From Plantago major (taxonomy: Eukaryota; Streptophyta; Magnoliopsida; Lamiales; Plantaginaceae), in NCBI GenBank assembly GCA_026545765.1, contig CM048844.1:63601035-63665034 (forward strand): DNA of 64,000 bases, written 5' to 3'. The notes under the pieces are model-generated. The model ran no database searches, had not been told where the DNA came from, and saw only the letters and a program-made list of their open reading frames with translations. The position numbers and the translations under genes are program-made. Below are positions 23,145 to 34,397 of this stretch, one piece after another (position 1 is the stretch's first letter; each line of letters starts with the position of its first letter).

Positions 23145-23162
23145 TCCCCGGCAGCGGCACCG
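23145..23162 (-). other. gypsy-1b primer binding site (tRNA-Asp type)
   Basis: Reverse strand CGGTGCCGCTGCCGGGGA lies 6 nt from the LTR end. It matches the tRNA-Asp complement TGGCGCCGTTGCCGGGGA with a few differences. Athila/Tat-type gypsy elements commonly use this primer. Confidence 0.75.
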
Positions 23163-23168
23163 AAAACT

Positions 23169-24601
23169 TGATGTGTCAAATCAAAGTTCTGAATTTATTT
23201 AAAGCCAAGAGTTAATCCTAAACACTACAAAAACCTGTAGTGTAGTGGAGTTAACTCAGAGGTCAGTCTCTAGGGACTTAACTAGGCTGAGCTTCAGTTT
23301 ACGGACAAAAGTAACAATATGAAAAGCAGTAAAGGTTTGTTTGCTTCGGTAGCGAGATAATAGACTAAAGTAAATAACTACTTGCAACTACTAGAAACCG
23401 ATTTGACAGTAACGAGATTGAAATATGAATGGGGGAAATTATGGAGTGGTAACGTCAACAAGCTAGCTAGCAGGATATATGTAATTCACGGGATTGACTA
23501 CGCAAGTTGTCACAGTCTTGAGTTCAAAATGAATAGCACTAATGAAGGCGTCAGTTTCACTAGGCTACAATCAATTTGACCAACCTACTATCACCATTTG
23601 CAACTAACTGTTAAATCAAGTAAGACGAAAGACATTTTGGTGTATTGATTAAATGCTTAATCGAACAGTGATTTTGTCTAGAAGATCATCAAACGTGATA
23701 GCCGTGATAGTAATTAATCTAAAAAGCACAAGTAGTCGAATCCCGATCCACTTCGAATCACATAAACCCTAACTAGCATGCATTGAATCAGTCACCACCC
23801 CATAATAGGGGTGTTTAGCTACTCATGACAAGCGAAAGCATAATCATACTAGCAATAAACATAATCTCAAGCACAAAACAGAGATTCGAATTTATTGATA
23901 CAATTTTACCCTTCATTGTCACAAACCCAAGGTAGAAATTGTAGAACGAAAATAAATCGATGCCAAAGCTGTGTAGATAATCTCCCAATCAACGTCAATC
24001 TTCGAATTACAAGGGAAAATGGTTCAAGTACCTCAAATTGGGTAATTGCCTTGAAAACTAAGTCTAGCTCTAGAGCAAGGTGTTGTTCTTGACAACAGAA
24101 TGAATATCAAAAGTGGTTATGTCTTCTTCTAACTAATAGAAAGGAGAAAAACTAGGTCTGGGCGAATTAGGAGATGAAATCGCAGAAAAAACGGCAGAAG
24201 AAAGCGTCCCGATAATCAAGGCGTCGCCCGATCTCAATCAGCATTACCGATTTGGCGTCAAACATAAGATTGCTGGCATACGCCAGTTTGATAACTAGCA
24301 TCGCCAGTTCTTCTGGAGTGACAGTTTTGCCCCTTTGACGCCTTTTGACTCCGCTTCTTGATATTTTGGCCTTCCCGCTCCACTTCTAGCATACATACGA
24401 GGCATTGGAACTCCATATCTTGTAGATGCATATAAAATACACCATTTTGCCTTCAATTAGCGCGGTTTAGCTAAATATCTACAAAACACACAAAGAACAA
24501 AACAAGTAAAAATACTCTAGGAAAACTAAATAAAACTATACTCAAGGATGAAAAAAGACGGTAAAAAAGACCAAATGAGACGGTATAAAACCGACTCATC
24601 T
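23169..24601 (-). repeat. gypsy-1b 5' LTR (1433 bp)
   Basis: Reverse strand. It starts AGATGAGTCGG at 24601 (expected TGATGAG, first base changed) and ends TTTGACACATCA at 23169. The block near the end (GTAGTGTTTAGGATTAACTC) is shared with the gypsy-3 LTR. Short dyads such as CTGGCATACGCCAG and ACTGGCGATGCTAG (24267-24320) occupy the place of the GCCGCGG palindromes in the other family. Confidence 0.8.
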
Positions 24602-25716
24602 GGGATTACTAGAACACTAACTGCCTCAACTGCTGAGAAGCAACCAGAGAAGACGAATCACAAATCCCCTTCTCCATCCCCTTCAAGATCATTAAGCCAA
24701 CATACCCAGCAGCTAGACTCTGCTAAAATAGTAGAAGGTCTCTCTGAAGGTACTCCATAGAAGATAAAGGAAGCTGAGTACAGAGTGGCTCAACTCAGAG
24801 CTCTGTTGGAAGAAGACACAAGACTGAATCTTGAGCTGGAAATCAAGATGGCAGAAAAAGAAGCCAACCTAAGGGAGGTTGAGGAATTAACTCGCAAGGC
24901 AGAAGAGGCCCTTGCTGAGCAAAAGGAAATCCAGCTTGCTGCAAAAGCATTTGCTGAGGAACTGGATGCTGAAGAAACACCAGAGGAATAAACTCTAGTC
25001 GAAGAAACTCCAGAGGAAGAAGCTGAAAAAGATGTGCCCTCATCAAGTAAAGCAAAGGTTGCTGACTTAGACAATGGGGATGAATGGAGTAATGGAGAAG
25101 ATGAAGAAGACAAGGCAGCTACCCCTCAGGAAGATAATGACAATAGTCAACCTCAGACTATTGAGAAGAACACTTTCGGTCCCCTTGTGCTCATCCAGGT
25201 TCTTGAATAAGAAGCTGAGGTCTATGAAAGAAGATCTCAGATAATGCAAGACCATTTCAAGGAGCTTGAAGATCAAAACAAGGGGTTGATTGCATCAGTT
25301 CCTCCTGCCTACTAGAAACTTGCTGAATTGATAGCCAGGAGAACTTCAAGCATAGCTATAGAACATCAGGATCTAGTTTCCCCAAGGAAATCAGATGAAC
25401 ATCTCACGTAATTTTTTGACATTCACTCTGCACTAGTCATGACCACTATAAGCTAAGTGGTTACTGAGGTTGCAAAGCTCACAGATGCTGAAAATGGCTT
25501 TGCTCAGCAGAATATAGCACTTAAAGCAGAATTGCAAGAACTATCCCAAGCCTACAACATATTACAAGGAAATTTTGAATCTCTTTTAGAATCCTTTGTC
25601 AAGATACTGGATAATTTTGATCAGTCTCCTATGACTAAGGGGGAAAGTTCTAGAAAAGTCACTAAGGGGAAAGGCAAACAAGAGATGCTATCTGAAGCCC
25701 AACTCCAAGATAAAAC
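24602..25716 (+). pseudogene. orphan envelope-like fragment (part of exon 6)
   Basis: Forward fragment homologous to copia-C 53308-54370. It opens in a Ser/Pro/Lys-rich stretch (KSPSPSPSRSLSQHTQQLDS) and continues through an alpha-helical Glu-rich coiled coil (RALLEEDTRLNLELEIKMAE, EVEELTRKAEEALAEQKEIQ) and the conserved NIALKAELQELSQAYNILQG block. It ends shortly after PMTKGESSRKV. Stops at about 24758, 24990, 25208 and 25315 break it. It is cut by gypsy-1b on the left and gypsy-2 on the right, so its parent element cannot be named with certainty. Confidence 0.75.
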
Positions 25717-27150
25717 TGATGAGACAATAATTTAGAGTCTCATGTTGTCTTTTTTACAGTCTTTTGTCTAGTCTTTATGCTTTGGTATTTTGTACGTTTT
25801 TATGCTTTGGTATTTTGTACGTTTTTATGCTTTGGTATTTTGTACGTTTTTATGCTTTTGTATTTTGTAGTGTTTCTTGTGCGTTTTTACATTTTTTACT
25901 TGTTTTTAGGTGAAAATCGGAGTGAACACTATGGTTCTAGAGCCTTGCAATTGGAGTACAATTGCAAAAACGGAAGTGGATTCGGATTTTGAACGAAGAA
26001 TTGAGAGCTGTTTTAGCGAAACTTGCAAAAGTGAAATTTTACGGAGCAGTCTAGCTATTTTGGCCATAACACTCTCATATGATGTCCGATTGACCCAATT
26101 TCTATGGCCACGCAAAGATAATTCAAAGGTCTACAATTTTCGTTTTGGAAGCATAGGAAAATTCTGCTTGAAGAGAAAGTTACGAAGGTTTTCAGCTCGC
26201 CGTGGCGAGAAATCTTTCTCGCCACGGCGAGATTTCCAGAAGCAAAAAGGAGGCTTAAACACAGCCTTTCGTCGCGGCGAGAATCTGGTCGCCGCAGTGA
26301 GAGTATATATCGAAAATCTTCTTTTCTGTTCGATTTTATCCCCTTTTGACATAACTTCCTTCTACATTTGACACATAAAAAGCTCCTAAAACCTAGTTTT
26401 TGAACATTGATTGATCTTGGAGCATGATTCTTCTCTTGTAACGAATCATTGATATCGAATTCTTAGTAAGTCTGATAATTCTCTATTGCTTCCATACAAT
26501 TCTTGTGTTTGATTGATTTATCGAATTGTATGCACTTGCTTGCAATTATCATTATGTTTATGCTTTGCATATACAAGATTATGAATTCCTTCGTCTTTGC
26601 TTCAATCATGAGTAGCTAAACCACTCCAGAACTCGTTAGTTGTGAGATGGTTATGCAAATTCGAATCTAGGGTTTATCTTCGTTCATAAAGGTTCGTCTA
26701 GTTTGATATTCTCGTAAAACCTTCAATCCAATACACTTCGTTTAAAACCTTCTAAATCGTTATGGTTAAGAATCGTTGATCTGACAAAGCTGACGATTCT
26801 CTAGTTTGAAATCATCGAAAAACAATTTGGTTGAATTGGATTGATTGCTTTATGTACACCGTCCATGTGACAATAGGAACGATTACCTTAGTATTGATTA
26901 GTATAACCGAATCATTGCTACCGTGTTCACTTTCTCTCAATTATCAAAATAGTTTATTTGCTTATTAGTATTAATTTGTGTTTTAGAAGTAAAATTATTC
27001 AAAAACCTACAAGTTACTCACAAACAAACGTTCTGCTCTATTTCGTTGTGGTAGCTTAATTAATTTCCTAGAGAACGATATCGAGTCAGGCATAGTCTAC
27101 AACTACAGCTTATTCCCTTAAGTTTTATAGAGTATAATTTGATCTTATAA
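25717..27150 (+). repeat. gypsy-2 5' LTR (about 1434 bp)
   Basis: Starts TGATGAGACAATAATTTAG and ends TTTGATCTTATAA, where TATCA is mutated to TATAA. At 26196-26300 are CTCGCCGTGGCGAG, CTCGCCACGGCGAG and decayed copies, followed by TATA-like GTATATATC (26303-26311). A four-copy 25-bp tandem repeat lies near the start. Confidence 0.85.
25776..25875 (+). repeat. 25-bp tandem repeat, four copies, in gypsy-2 LTR
   Basis: Units start at 25776, 25801, 25826 and 25851. Each begins TATGCTTTGG (the last TATGCTTTTG) and the first three end TTGTACGTTTT. The first three are identical and the fourth has diverged. The other LTRs of this family lack the expansion. Confidence 0.88.
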
Positions 27151-27154
27151 AATT

Positions 27155-27172
27155 TCGCGCCGCTACCGGGGA
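27155..27172 (+). other. gypsy-2 primer binding site (tRNA-Asp type)
   Basis: TCGCGCCGCTACCGGGGA lies 4 nt after the LTR. It is close to the tRNA-Asp complement TGGCGCCGTTGCCGGGGA. Confidence 0.75.
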
Positions 27173-27315
27173 ATTAATTCCTACTGTAGTGTTTTGAGTG
27201 TGATTTTTTGTTTGTTTTTCAACATGAAGTTTAGTGTACTAACAAAAACTAAGAAAATTTCAAGGCTTTCGAGTTGTGTAGCTTTCACAATAGGTTTATC
27301 ATAAAGGAAATTCTG

Positions 27316-28685
27316 ATGGCTCAGCTGACCTATGGAGCTTACATGTAACCCGACGAGTTTAAGGCTGACAAAGCTACAATTGTTCTGTCTGATGAAGCCA
27401 GAAATTTGGAACTCAAGGCTCACCACTTCTATAATCTTCCCAAATTCTATGGGATGGCAAATGAGGATGTGATAAGATTCCTCAAGGAGTTCGAATTACT
27501 GATTGCAGGGATTCCGTTGACAGCCGGAGGGGTAAAGGTTAATTACGGAGAGATAAGGAAGAAGGTCTTCCCGATCTGCATGCAGTATAAGACAAGGAGT
27601 TGGCTGTTAAACCAACCTGAGGGTTCTCTACCTACATGGGATTCGCTCCACAAAGCCTTCATGAATAAATTCTATCCCCCCGAGAAAATGCAGCACCTTC
27701 GTGCTCAGATAATGCAGTTTCAGTAGATGTACGATGAGACATTTTATGAAGCTCTAGATCGCTTCTTGCAGTTATTGTCCCAATGCCCTCACCACAAGAT
27801 CGACGATATAAATTTATGCATCAGATTTTATGAAGGCCTGGATTGGGAGTGTCAAAACATGGTCGATATGACTTGCAAAAATTCTCTCCTGGAAGCGTCC
27901 TCTAATGAATTAAATGGTGTTCTCGAGAGACTGGCAGCAGTATCTCAGCTTAAGGGTGCGAGAAGTAAGGCTAGGAGAGCGGTAGCCAGAGTAGTTGAAG
28001 AGACCTCAGGGTCGTTTACTACTGAGCTGGATAAAGAAATCAGGAACCAAATGGAGCGATCTGAGAAATTCTGGTTAGAAGCGCAGAGAATTTAGAGTAG
28101 GAATGATCAGCGGTTCGACAACATTGAGCAGTCATAGAAGCGGTTAGAGAAGACTTTGGGGGATCTAGTTGGTCAGTTTCAGCAATGGGAAAGGGTACGT
28201 TCCCAGCGACCGTAGAAACCAACTGAGTTCTAGCTGTTGAGGTGACGTTTGATGAACCCGAAAAGGTTAAGTCCGTTCTCGTAACTTGCACTTGCAAGTT
28301 TGATAATACGTTGGCCCAGGTTGAGGCACCAGAGGTAGTTGAGGTAGTACCTGCACTGGCACTTGAGAAGCTGGAAGAAGTGAGAGTTGAGAGAAAGGAG
28401 ATAGAAGTGGTCAGACCTGGTTCTGCGATACCAATAGAGAAGGTGAATGCGGAACCAAATCACTTTACGGTGGATTCCACTACCACTGTGATTCAAAAGG
28501 CAAAAAAAAGCATCAGTGATGCGGATAGATTTGACTTGGTTGTCGGCATTGGTAACTCGTCTGAGGTGACTGGTATTATTGACATGGGGGGCTGCCTGTA
28601 ATTTGATGACTTTTGCTACTTACGAGGAGCTGAACTTGAAGGCATTGGAGCCCCGTAAATGCTTCATTCTGCTGACCAATGAAGA
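27316..28685 (+). pseudogene. gypsy-2 gag and protease start, broken
   Basis: A gag start at 27316 (MAQLTYGAYM) is closed by an early TAA. The main body runs 27406-28095: LPKFYGMANEDVIRFLKEFE, then the gag domain (WDSLHKAFMNKFYPPEKMQH, YEALDRFLQLLSQCPHHKID, FYEGLDWECQNMVDM). A TAG at 27724-27726 interrupts it inside that domain. From 28095 the C-terminal gag continues past another stop (HMER-type block NQMERSEKFWLEAQ). Protease starts near 28560, reading VTGIIDMGGCL where DTGA is expected, so the catalytic motif is lost. The frame ends near 28685 where another element begins. Confidence 0.82.
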
Positions 28686-29226
28686 AATCTTTAGCTAAAT
28701 GGTTAACCAAGACTCCAACTTCAATCAGATGGATGATTCTTGGAACACTAGACCTCTCAAAATCTCTCAAAGTATTGTGTGAAAAGTGATAGTTTGAATT
28801 ACAAATCTGGAGATTAAAATACAGAATCAGAGAAAAGTAACGACATAAAACTGGCAGATCGGCGCGGACGATCGCCTGCCGGTTGGGGTGATCGCCCCAG
28901 CCGGAGGCTCTTGGATTTAGCCCTCTGTGGAAGCGTCAAGACTTCCGTGCGATCGCATCGGTCTTCCTTGGGCTCGACTTCGTCTTACTTGTCCATCATG
29001 GACCCGTTTGGCATTCCGGGAACCGTCATGGAACCAATTTGGAGTCTTGGAGCATGTGATCTCTGAGAAAGTGAATTAAAACGCATCGTTTGGACTCCTT
29101 TTCTTCATGAAAAGTACCTAAAACCTGGAATCAAGGTGGAAACAGAAGAAACACAAACAAAAGACAAAATACATACAAATAAAGGAAAAACTAAACTAAA
29201 AGTTAGTAAAAACAAGGTAAAAAGAA
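28686..29226 (-). repeat. gypsy LTR fragment, reverse strand
   Basis: A 541-bp piece without coding motifs, lying between gypsy-2 protease and copia-F. Read in reverse it resembles the first third of the gypsy-1b type LTR in layout: a T-rich start (TTTTTACCTTG..), a middle with GC-rich dyads (GGGGCGATCACCCC, GGCGATCG at about 28870-28910), then AT-rich sequence. Neither LTR terminus is intact. The assignment rests on layout and is not firm. Confidence 0.5.
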
Positions 29227-31896
29227 CTTTCGCCCTTAGTCATTGGAGATTGATTAAAATTTGTCAGGAGTTTAACATAGGATTCTGATAGAGAGTCAAA
29301 ATTCTTGTTCAGACCATTATATGCAGCAGTCAGTTGTTGCAATTCAGCTCTCAGAGCTGCATTTTGTTGCTGAATGCCAGTTTCCTTGTTTATCAGTTTG
29401 GAAACCTCAGCACCTAATTGATCCACTGTAGTTGTGGCAAGGTTAGCTTGGTCATAGGCATCCTGCATGGTCCTTTCATCTGAATCTCGTACCATGGCAA
29501 TGTCATTATGTTCTAGAACCATGCTTGAGGTTCTTTTTGCAAGTACTTCGACAAGCTTACCAAGTTGTGGTGGTATTGATTCAATGACCTCCGTGTTTTG
29601 ATTCTCCATTTCGTTCATCAATTTGAGCATAGTCTGGGAACGGCCTTCATATTCCACATAATGAACATCAGGAACTTTGGTGTAGACAAGAGGAGCTAGC
29701 ATATGTCTTTTAATGTGTGACACAACAGTCTGAGGTTGTATGTGTTCATACATGTCTTTCTCAGCATTCTCCTCTTTGTCTTTTTCTTCCTTTTCTTCAT
29801 CCCAGTCTTCCTCATTTCCTAAGTCAGCGAGCATTTCTGATACTTTCGTCTTTCCTTTACCAGATGAGGAAGATGGTAATGCAATCTCAGCATCATTCTT
29901 GTTCACTGAAGCTTTCTTCAGCATCCAAGTCCTTAAGAATTGCTTGTGCAACAAGCTAGAGTTGTTTTTGCTCAGCAGCTTCCTCTGCCTTTCGAGTCAG
30001 TTCCTCAAACTTCCTTAGGTTGGCTTCTCTTTCTGCCATCTTGGTTTCCAACACAAGACGCAGTCTTATTTTTTCCTCCAACAAAGCTTTGAGTTGAGTA
30101 ACCCTCAATTCAACTTCTGAGAATTGTCCTCGGATTGCTCAACTACTTGTGCAGTAGTATCTTGTTGTTAGGGAGTAGATGATTTCTGAGGAGATGAGGG
30201 AGGAGAATTGTTTGATTTCTTCTCAGAGAGCTTTTCAACAACTGAGGCATTGTCATTTTGGCAAACTCTTCCTGCTCCTGGTGTAGGGGTATTATCATCA
30301 TCATCCTTCTTATGAGCAGATGTAGAAGGAGACTTTGGTTTCTCAACAATGTTTTCAACCGTCTTTTCTTCTTCGTCATCAGAAACCAAATTGATGACTT
30401 CTGGTATGGTGACCATTTGCACCAACTTCTTCTTGTTCAGTTGGAGCAGTTTGTAGCTTCAATGGATGTATAGGCTTTACAACCATTTTGAGTCTGGACT
30501 TGCCATCTGCTTGCACAAAAGCTTTAGTGTAGGCTACTTCCTTTATAAACTTTTTGTTCTTAGTTGGGAACATTGCGTGGATGTAGTTATCCAGATCAAC
30601 TGCCTGTGCTCTTCTTGTAGGATCATCAATAATCCTTATAAGTTCACACAAATCAGAGCTTCTTAGCTTCTGCCATTATTTGAAGCATCTAAGATGTTTT
30701 GGCATGGCGTGATCTTTGAAGAAAGGAAGCATATACTGATACTGATCTTCAGCAATCTTTATGGCACGAGATTGAGTCTGAAAGAAATGTAAGTTTGGTT
30801 TAGTTCCAAGACTATGAGGTTTTTGAGATTGTAAGTAAGATTTACTTATATGAAGTACATGTGTCTCAACAACCGGCTCAGATTGGTGAATCTTGGAAGT
30901 TGTAGCTTCCTCAACAATCTCTTGTGCTTGAGGAGACTTTGCAGTCACGGCCTCAAAAATCTCTATTTATTTATAAACCTGAGAATGAAAAGTGTTAATA
31001 CACTTAGAAAGATTTAAGAGAACATTGCAAGCAGTTGTATCTGAGATGTCTACCTCCAGAACGGGAGGCTCAGATATGTGTTCCTCAGAGACCTTTGACT
31101 TGTCCTCTAGTGAGAGGCTTTTCAGCCACACTTTCTTCCGTCTCAGTTGGAGCGTTTAAGAAACAATTGATAGTGTTAGTGAAATCATGAGATTTAGATT
31201 TCTGAGAATTGAAACATGGAACCTTGTCTACCTATATAACAGGCTCAGTTTCCTTGTTTGTGGAGGATGTAGGAACCTCCTTCTCATTCTCTGAGGCAAG
31301 CTTTTCAGCTTCCTCTTCTCTTCTTGTTTCTTCTTCATCCTGTAACAAAGAGTAATCAATAATTAACAAAACAATTTACATAGAAATTTTAATAAGTAGA
31401 GATTTAAACCACTCAGTAACGTGATCAAAGTCAGGCTGATTGGTATATGGAACTCCTGTAGCTTCCATGTGTTGGTCTTGTTGTTCAGTGACAATCTTTT
31501 CATTTGAAGTTTCTAACACTTCAAGCCTTTCCTGAGTTAGTGGCTCAATTGACTTCTCTGTTTGATCTCCTTGAGTGGCAACCTCAGTTTGATCCCTCGC
31601 ATGTGAGAGTTGGGAAACCTGCTCATTTGCAGGATTTTCTTCAACAACAACTTGACGGATTTCAATTATATCCGTATCAAAGTATTTTGCCCTTAGTTGA
31701 CTAGATGTCTGGGGCTCTTGTGGTTGTTCTTGTTGTTTGTGATAAACCAAAACTGGAAGGAGAAGGAATATCAGTGATTGTCCTTACCAGATCCTCACAT
31801 TGTTTGTGTACTAATGTATCAACAGTATCATCAAGTATCACATCGTCATTCATCAAAGCGTCCTGTAATTTTTTTGAGGATATGTACTGTGATAGG
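29227..31896 (-). pseudogene. copia-F envelope-like gene fragment (exon 1 end to exon 6)
   Basis: Reverse fragment with the same exon order as copia-D. The end of exon 1 (about 31896-31395) reads TNQPDFDHVTEWFKSLL before its donor. Exon 2 starts at 31339 after TTTGTTACAG. Short exons follow, then exon 6 with FFKDHAMPKHLRCFK (about 30710), the acidic region and a long open stretch at 29954-29196 (EVIESIPPQLGKLVEVLAKR, AALRAELQQLTAAYNGLNKN, QSPMTKGESS). It breaks off at MTKGESS. The longest open part is 252 codons, but stops and frameshifts lie at about 29955, 30165, 30380 and 30670. The 3' part and any LTR are absent. Confidence 0.75.
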
Positions 31897-33088
31897 TGAT
31901 AAGTCGATTATACATAAGCTCATTTGGTCTGTTTTACCGTATTGTTTTCGTTCTTAAGTGTAGTTATAGTTTATTTTATTAGACTTTTGTTACGTTTTCG
32001 TGTTTTGTGTGTTTTGTAGGTGTTTGGTGAAACCGCATTAAACAAGGCTAAAACAATACATATTAATGCATTAATGGAAGCAAGGAAGTACCAAGTCCTT
32101 AAATACGGTTGAAAACGGATTCCAACGGTCGAAACGGAAGTGGATTCGGAGTTCGGATGGAGATTCTAGAGATGTTTGAGCGAAGATTTGTGAAAGTGCA
32201 AACTTGGAGCAGTCCTAGTATTTTCGCCATAACATTTTCATATGAACTCTGATTGACCTGATCTTTATGTCTACGCATAGATAAGACCATGAGCTACAAG
32301 TTTGATGTATGAAACATTTCCAAATTCCGACGTTTGGACACTCAAAAAAGCCAAAAACCACTTGGCGCACGCCAAATACCTCTTGGCGCATGCCAAGAGG
32401 TAGCATGGCATGCACTATGGTGCTGCATGGAATACGCCATGGTGCCGCATGGCATACGCCAAGCGGGACGCTATATATAGCGTTTCTACGTCTTTTTTTT
32501 TTACCAGATTTTCATACAAACTCATATTCTCGATTATTTTTCGACTAGATTTTGATATAGAATCATAGGGTGTAGGTGGATGGCGAATATAGTTAATGCA
32601 CATTGAGCTTTAACTATGTCTTAAATTACTTGCCTCCTCGTAGGCATAGGGTGGAGAGACGTGGCTAGTAGAGCTTATGTTTTCGTTTTCTATGTCCATC
32701 TCTTATCTAATATAAGGTGTCTGCCTAGAGCGCCTAGAGCATTGTAATAATCATTTGGACGTGTCCTAGTGATAACTAGAGTAAATCACCATTGTTATTA
32801 TTGCATCTATTCCTGGTAGCTAGCATTGATTATTCATCACCACTCTGTAATTTTGATAACTTATCTTGATAAGATCGATATACATGTGTTTGATTACTTT
32901 GTGTTGAGAGTTGTAATTTAAACTAGTTGTCGAAGCAAAACAACCCTTTTACTGCTTTCCTGTTGATAATTATATTCCATAAAAAGAACTCAGCTTAGTT
33001 AAGTCCTGAGAGACTGACACTCAGGGTTAACTTCACTGCACTATATGTTTTCGTAGTGTTGAGAATTAACTCTTAGCGGAACTACTTT
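31897..33088 (+). repeat. gypsy-3 5' LTR, 3' end truncated
   Basis: Starts TGATAAGTCGATTATAC. The block near the end (GTAGTGTTGAGAATTAACTC) is shared with the gypsy-1b LTR. At 32360-32460 lie TTGGCGCACGCCAA, CTTGGCGCATGCCAAG and related dyads, followed at 32468-32483 by a perfect palindrome ACGCTATATATAGCGT that contains the TATA box. The last ~45 bp and the primer site are missing. Confidence 0.72.
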
Positions 33089-33967
33089 GGTTTCTTTTCT
33101 ATGTGTGCTGGATCGTATGGATTACTCGTATTGCTATGAGTGTGAAATGGATGATCATGTTGCAGCAAATTGTGCAGATAGGTACCCGATCTGTTATTTT
33201 CGACAAGTTTCTGGAGAGAAACTCGATGGAGCATGGTGTAGATTTAAGGAGCTGCAGCAGACGTATCAGAACCATGGTTTGACATTGGGAGAGCTCATGT
33301 GGAGTATCTTAACGTTATAATAGGTGAGTGCTAATAGATGGTGGATAGAGCCGCAGGAGGGACGATTATGACTTTGACTCCTCAAGAACTAGATGAGATG
33401 ATCAACTGTCTGGCTACTCAAGTCTCAAGTTCTGAAATCAGCCGACTAGCAGCCTAGTTGCAAGTTATTTATGACTAAGAAGATGCTGATGAGCTGGCTT
33501 AAGAAGATACCACTACCGCCACCATTGTACCTGAAGAAGAAACCCCCATTTCAGTTGAAGGAGTTTGTGAGAGTTTAGACGATCAGTTGGACATGGAGGA
33601 GGAGACGTCCACCGATGTGATCGACGAAGAGACTGAACAACCCGTTTCCGACTATTTGGTGATGGAGCAGACACCTGATACCACCCAGATGACACCATCA
33701 GATTCACTTTCCGTTCCCCCACCTTCCAGTGATTTGTACATACTAGCCCCAGCTCACACACGAGATTGGCCAGGGAGTTTCGACCCCCTTTGTCGTTTTT
33801 ACTTTCCCCCTGATTCCCTTAGTTTTATTTTAGTTTTTTTTAATTTATCTAATTTTAGTTTGCAGGGAATCATGGAAAACAAGGGGAGAGGAGCTAAGGA
33901 TGTCTCCCAAATTGATGAGCATAGCGGGAAGGATGCAAGGGATTCGTTCCCGTTCGATAATGGTTAG
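33087..33967 (+). pseudogene. gypsy-3 internal region, gag-like remnant
   Basis: 33087-33320 reads DYSYCYECEMDDHVAANCAD, then GAWCRFKELQQTYQNHGLTL. The second part resembles the EAWxRFKELxxxCPxHGL segment of gypsy gag; the first contains CxxC...C spacing that could be a degenerate zinc site. After stops, 33587-33967 is an acidic Ser/Thr-rich stretch leading to PPPSSDLYILAPAHTRDWPG and a hydrophobic run. I cannot assign this C-terminal part to a known domain. The two parts are in different frames separated by stops at about 33318-33480. Confidence 0.5.
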
Positions 33968-34046
33968 CAGCAGCCACACGTTTCAGGGAAGTACATTTTC
34001 AGCTTTCTTTCTTACTAGCCAATTCACTGTGGACCAGCTCTAGTAT

Positions 34047-34063
34047 AGGTTTGGGGAGGGAGA
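34047..34063 (+). other. gypsy-3 purine tract
   Basis: AGGTTTGGGGAGGGAGA, the same motif as in gypsy-1a at 20000-20016 (reverse). The following 213 nt to copia-E hold no recognisable feature. Confidence 0.6.
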
Positions 34064-34276
34064 TAGCTTTCATGTACTTATCCATATATGTGCCTGTCGT
34101 GTATGTCTTTTTCCCATTCGTGTGATTTTTTGTTCTTTCTAAGTCTGACTCCCATGTCGAGCATCTATTGCATGAGTTAAACCTATTTGATGCTTGTGTT
34201 TTGATTGATCATTGATTAGTAGTAGTTGGCATATTTTGAATTCTTTAAGTTCATTTCGCTTGTAAATAGAAAGTCT

Positions 34277-34397
34277 TGAAAATGTATGGACCGGAATTTG
34301 GTATAATGTAAAGAAGTGTATTCAGTACAACAAAGAACACTATTGAACAGTGTCTTCGATATACTGTAACAAACAGTGTACATAACTAAAATATTAA
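34277..34397 (-). repeat. copia-E 3' LTR remnant
   Basis: On the + strand starts TGAAAATGTATGGACC and matches the 5' LTR remnant at 39695-39796 over about 100 bp (TTTGGTATAATGTAAA, AACACTATTGAACAGTGTCT). Sequence from 34380 to 34397 has no counterpart because the other copy is cut. The true LTR length is unknown. Confidence 0.7.

Larger units (their letters stand above)
17551..24601 (-). mobile_element. composite of two reverse-strand Ty3/gypsy elements
   Basis: The two end LTRs belong to different families. The right one (23169-24601) lacks the GCCGCGG palindromes; the left one (about 17630-18752) has them and resembles the LTRs at 25717 and 48743. Inside, two different gag-protease segments meet at about 21233. 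The right segment (gypsy-1b) is followed directly by the C-terminal gag of the left one (gypsy-1a), in the same orientation. The simplest reading is a deletion between two neighbouring gypsy elements. No RT, RNase H or integrase is present. 17551-17630 is unassigned. Confidence 0.72.
25717..28685 (+). mobile_element. gypsy-2, 5' part (Ty3/gypsy)
   Basis: Forward element with a complete 5' LTR, tRNA-Asp-type primer site, gag and the first part of protease. It then breaks at about 28685 into a reverse gypsy LTR fragment. RT, RNase H, integrase and 3' LTR are missing. It inserted into the orphan envelope-like fragment on its left. Confidence 0.8.
31897..34276 (+). mobile_element. gypsy-3, reduced Ty3/gypsy element
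   Basis: Forward element with a 5' LTR that loses its last ~45 bp, no primer site, a short internal region with gag-like remnants, and a purine tract at 34047. About 210 nt of 3' sequence follow before copia-E begins. There is no protease, RT or integrase and no 3' LTR. It is either a non-autonomous derivative or a heavily deleted copy. It has inserted into, or recombined with, the copia-F fragment at 31897. Confidence 0.65.

Noticed and set aside
24790-25113. Ser-rich 107-residue ORF on the reverse strand
   Set aside because: It is the antisense of the Glu-rich coiled coil of the envelope-like fragment.
25777-25992. Hydrophobic 71-residue ORF that looks like a membrane protein
   Set aside because: It is a translation of the 25-bp tandem repeat in the gypsy-2 LTR; the periodic Phe/Leu/Tyr pattern comes from the DNA repeat.
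29717-30018. Forward-strand ORFs of 80-92 residues over copia-F
   Set aside because: They are shadows of the acidic exon 6 reading frame on the reverse strand.
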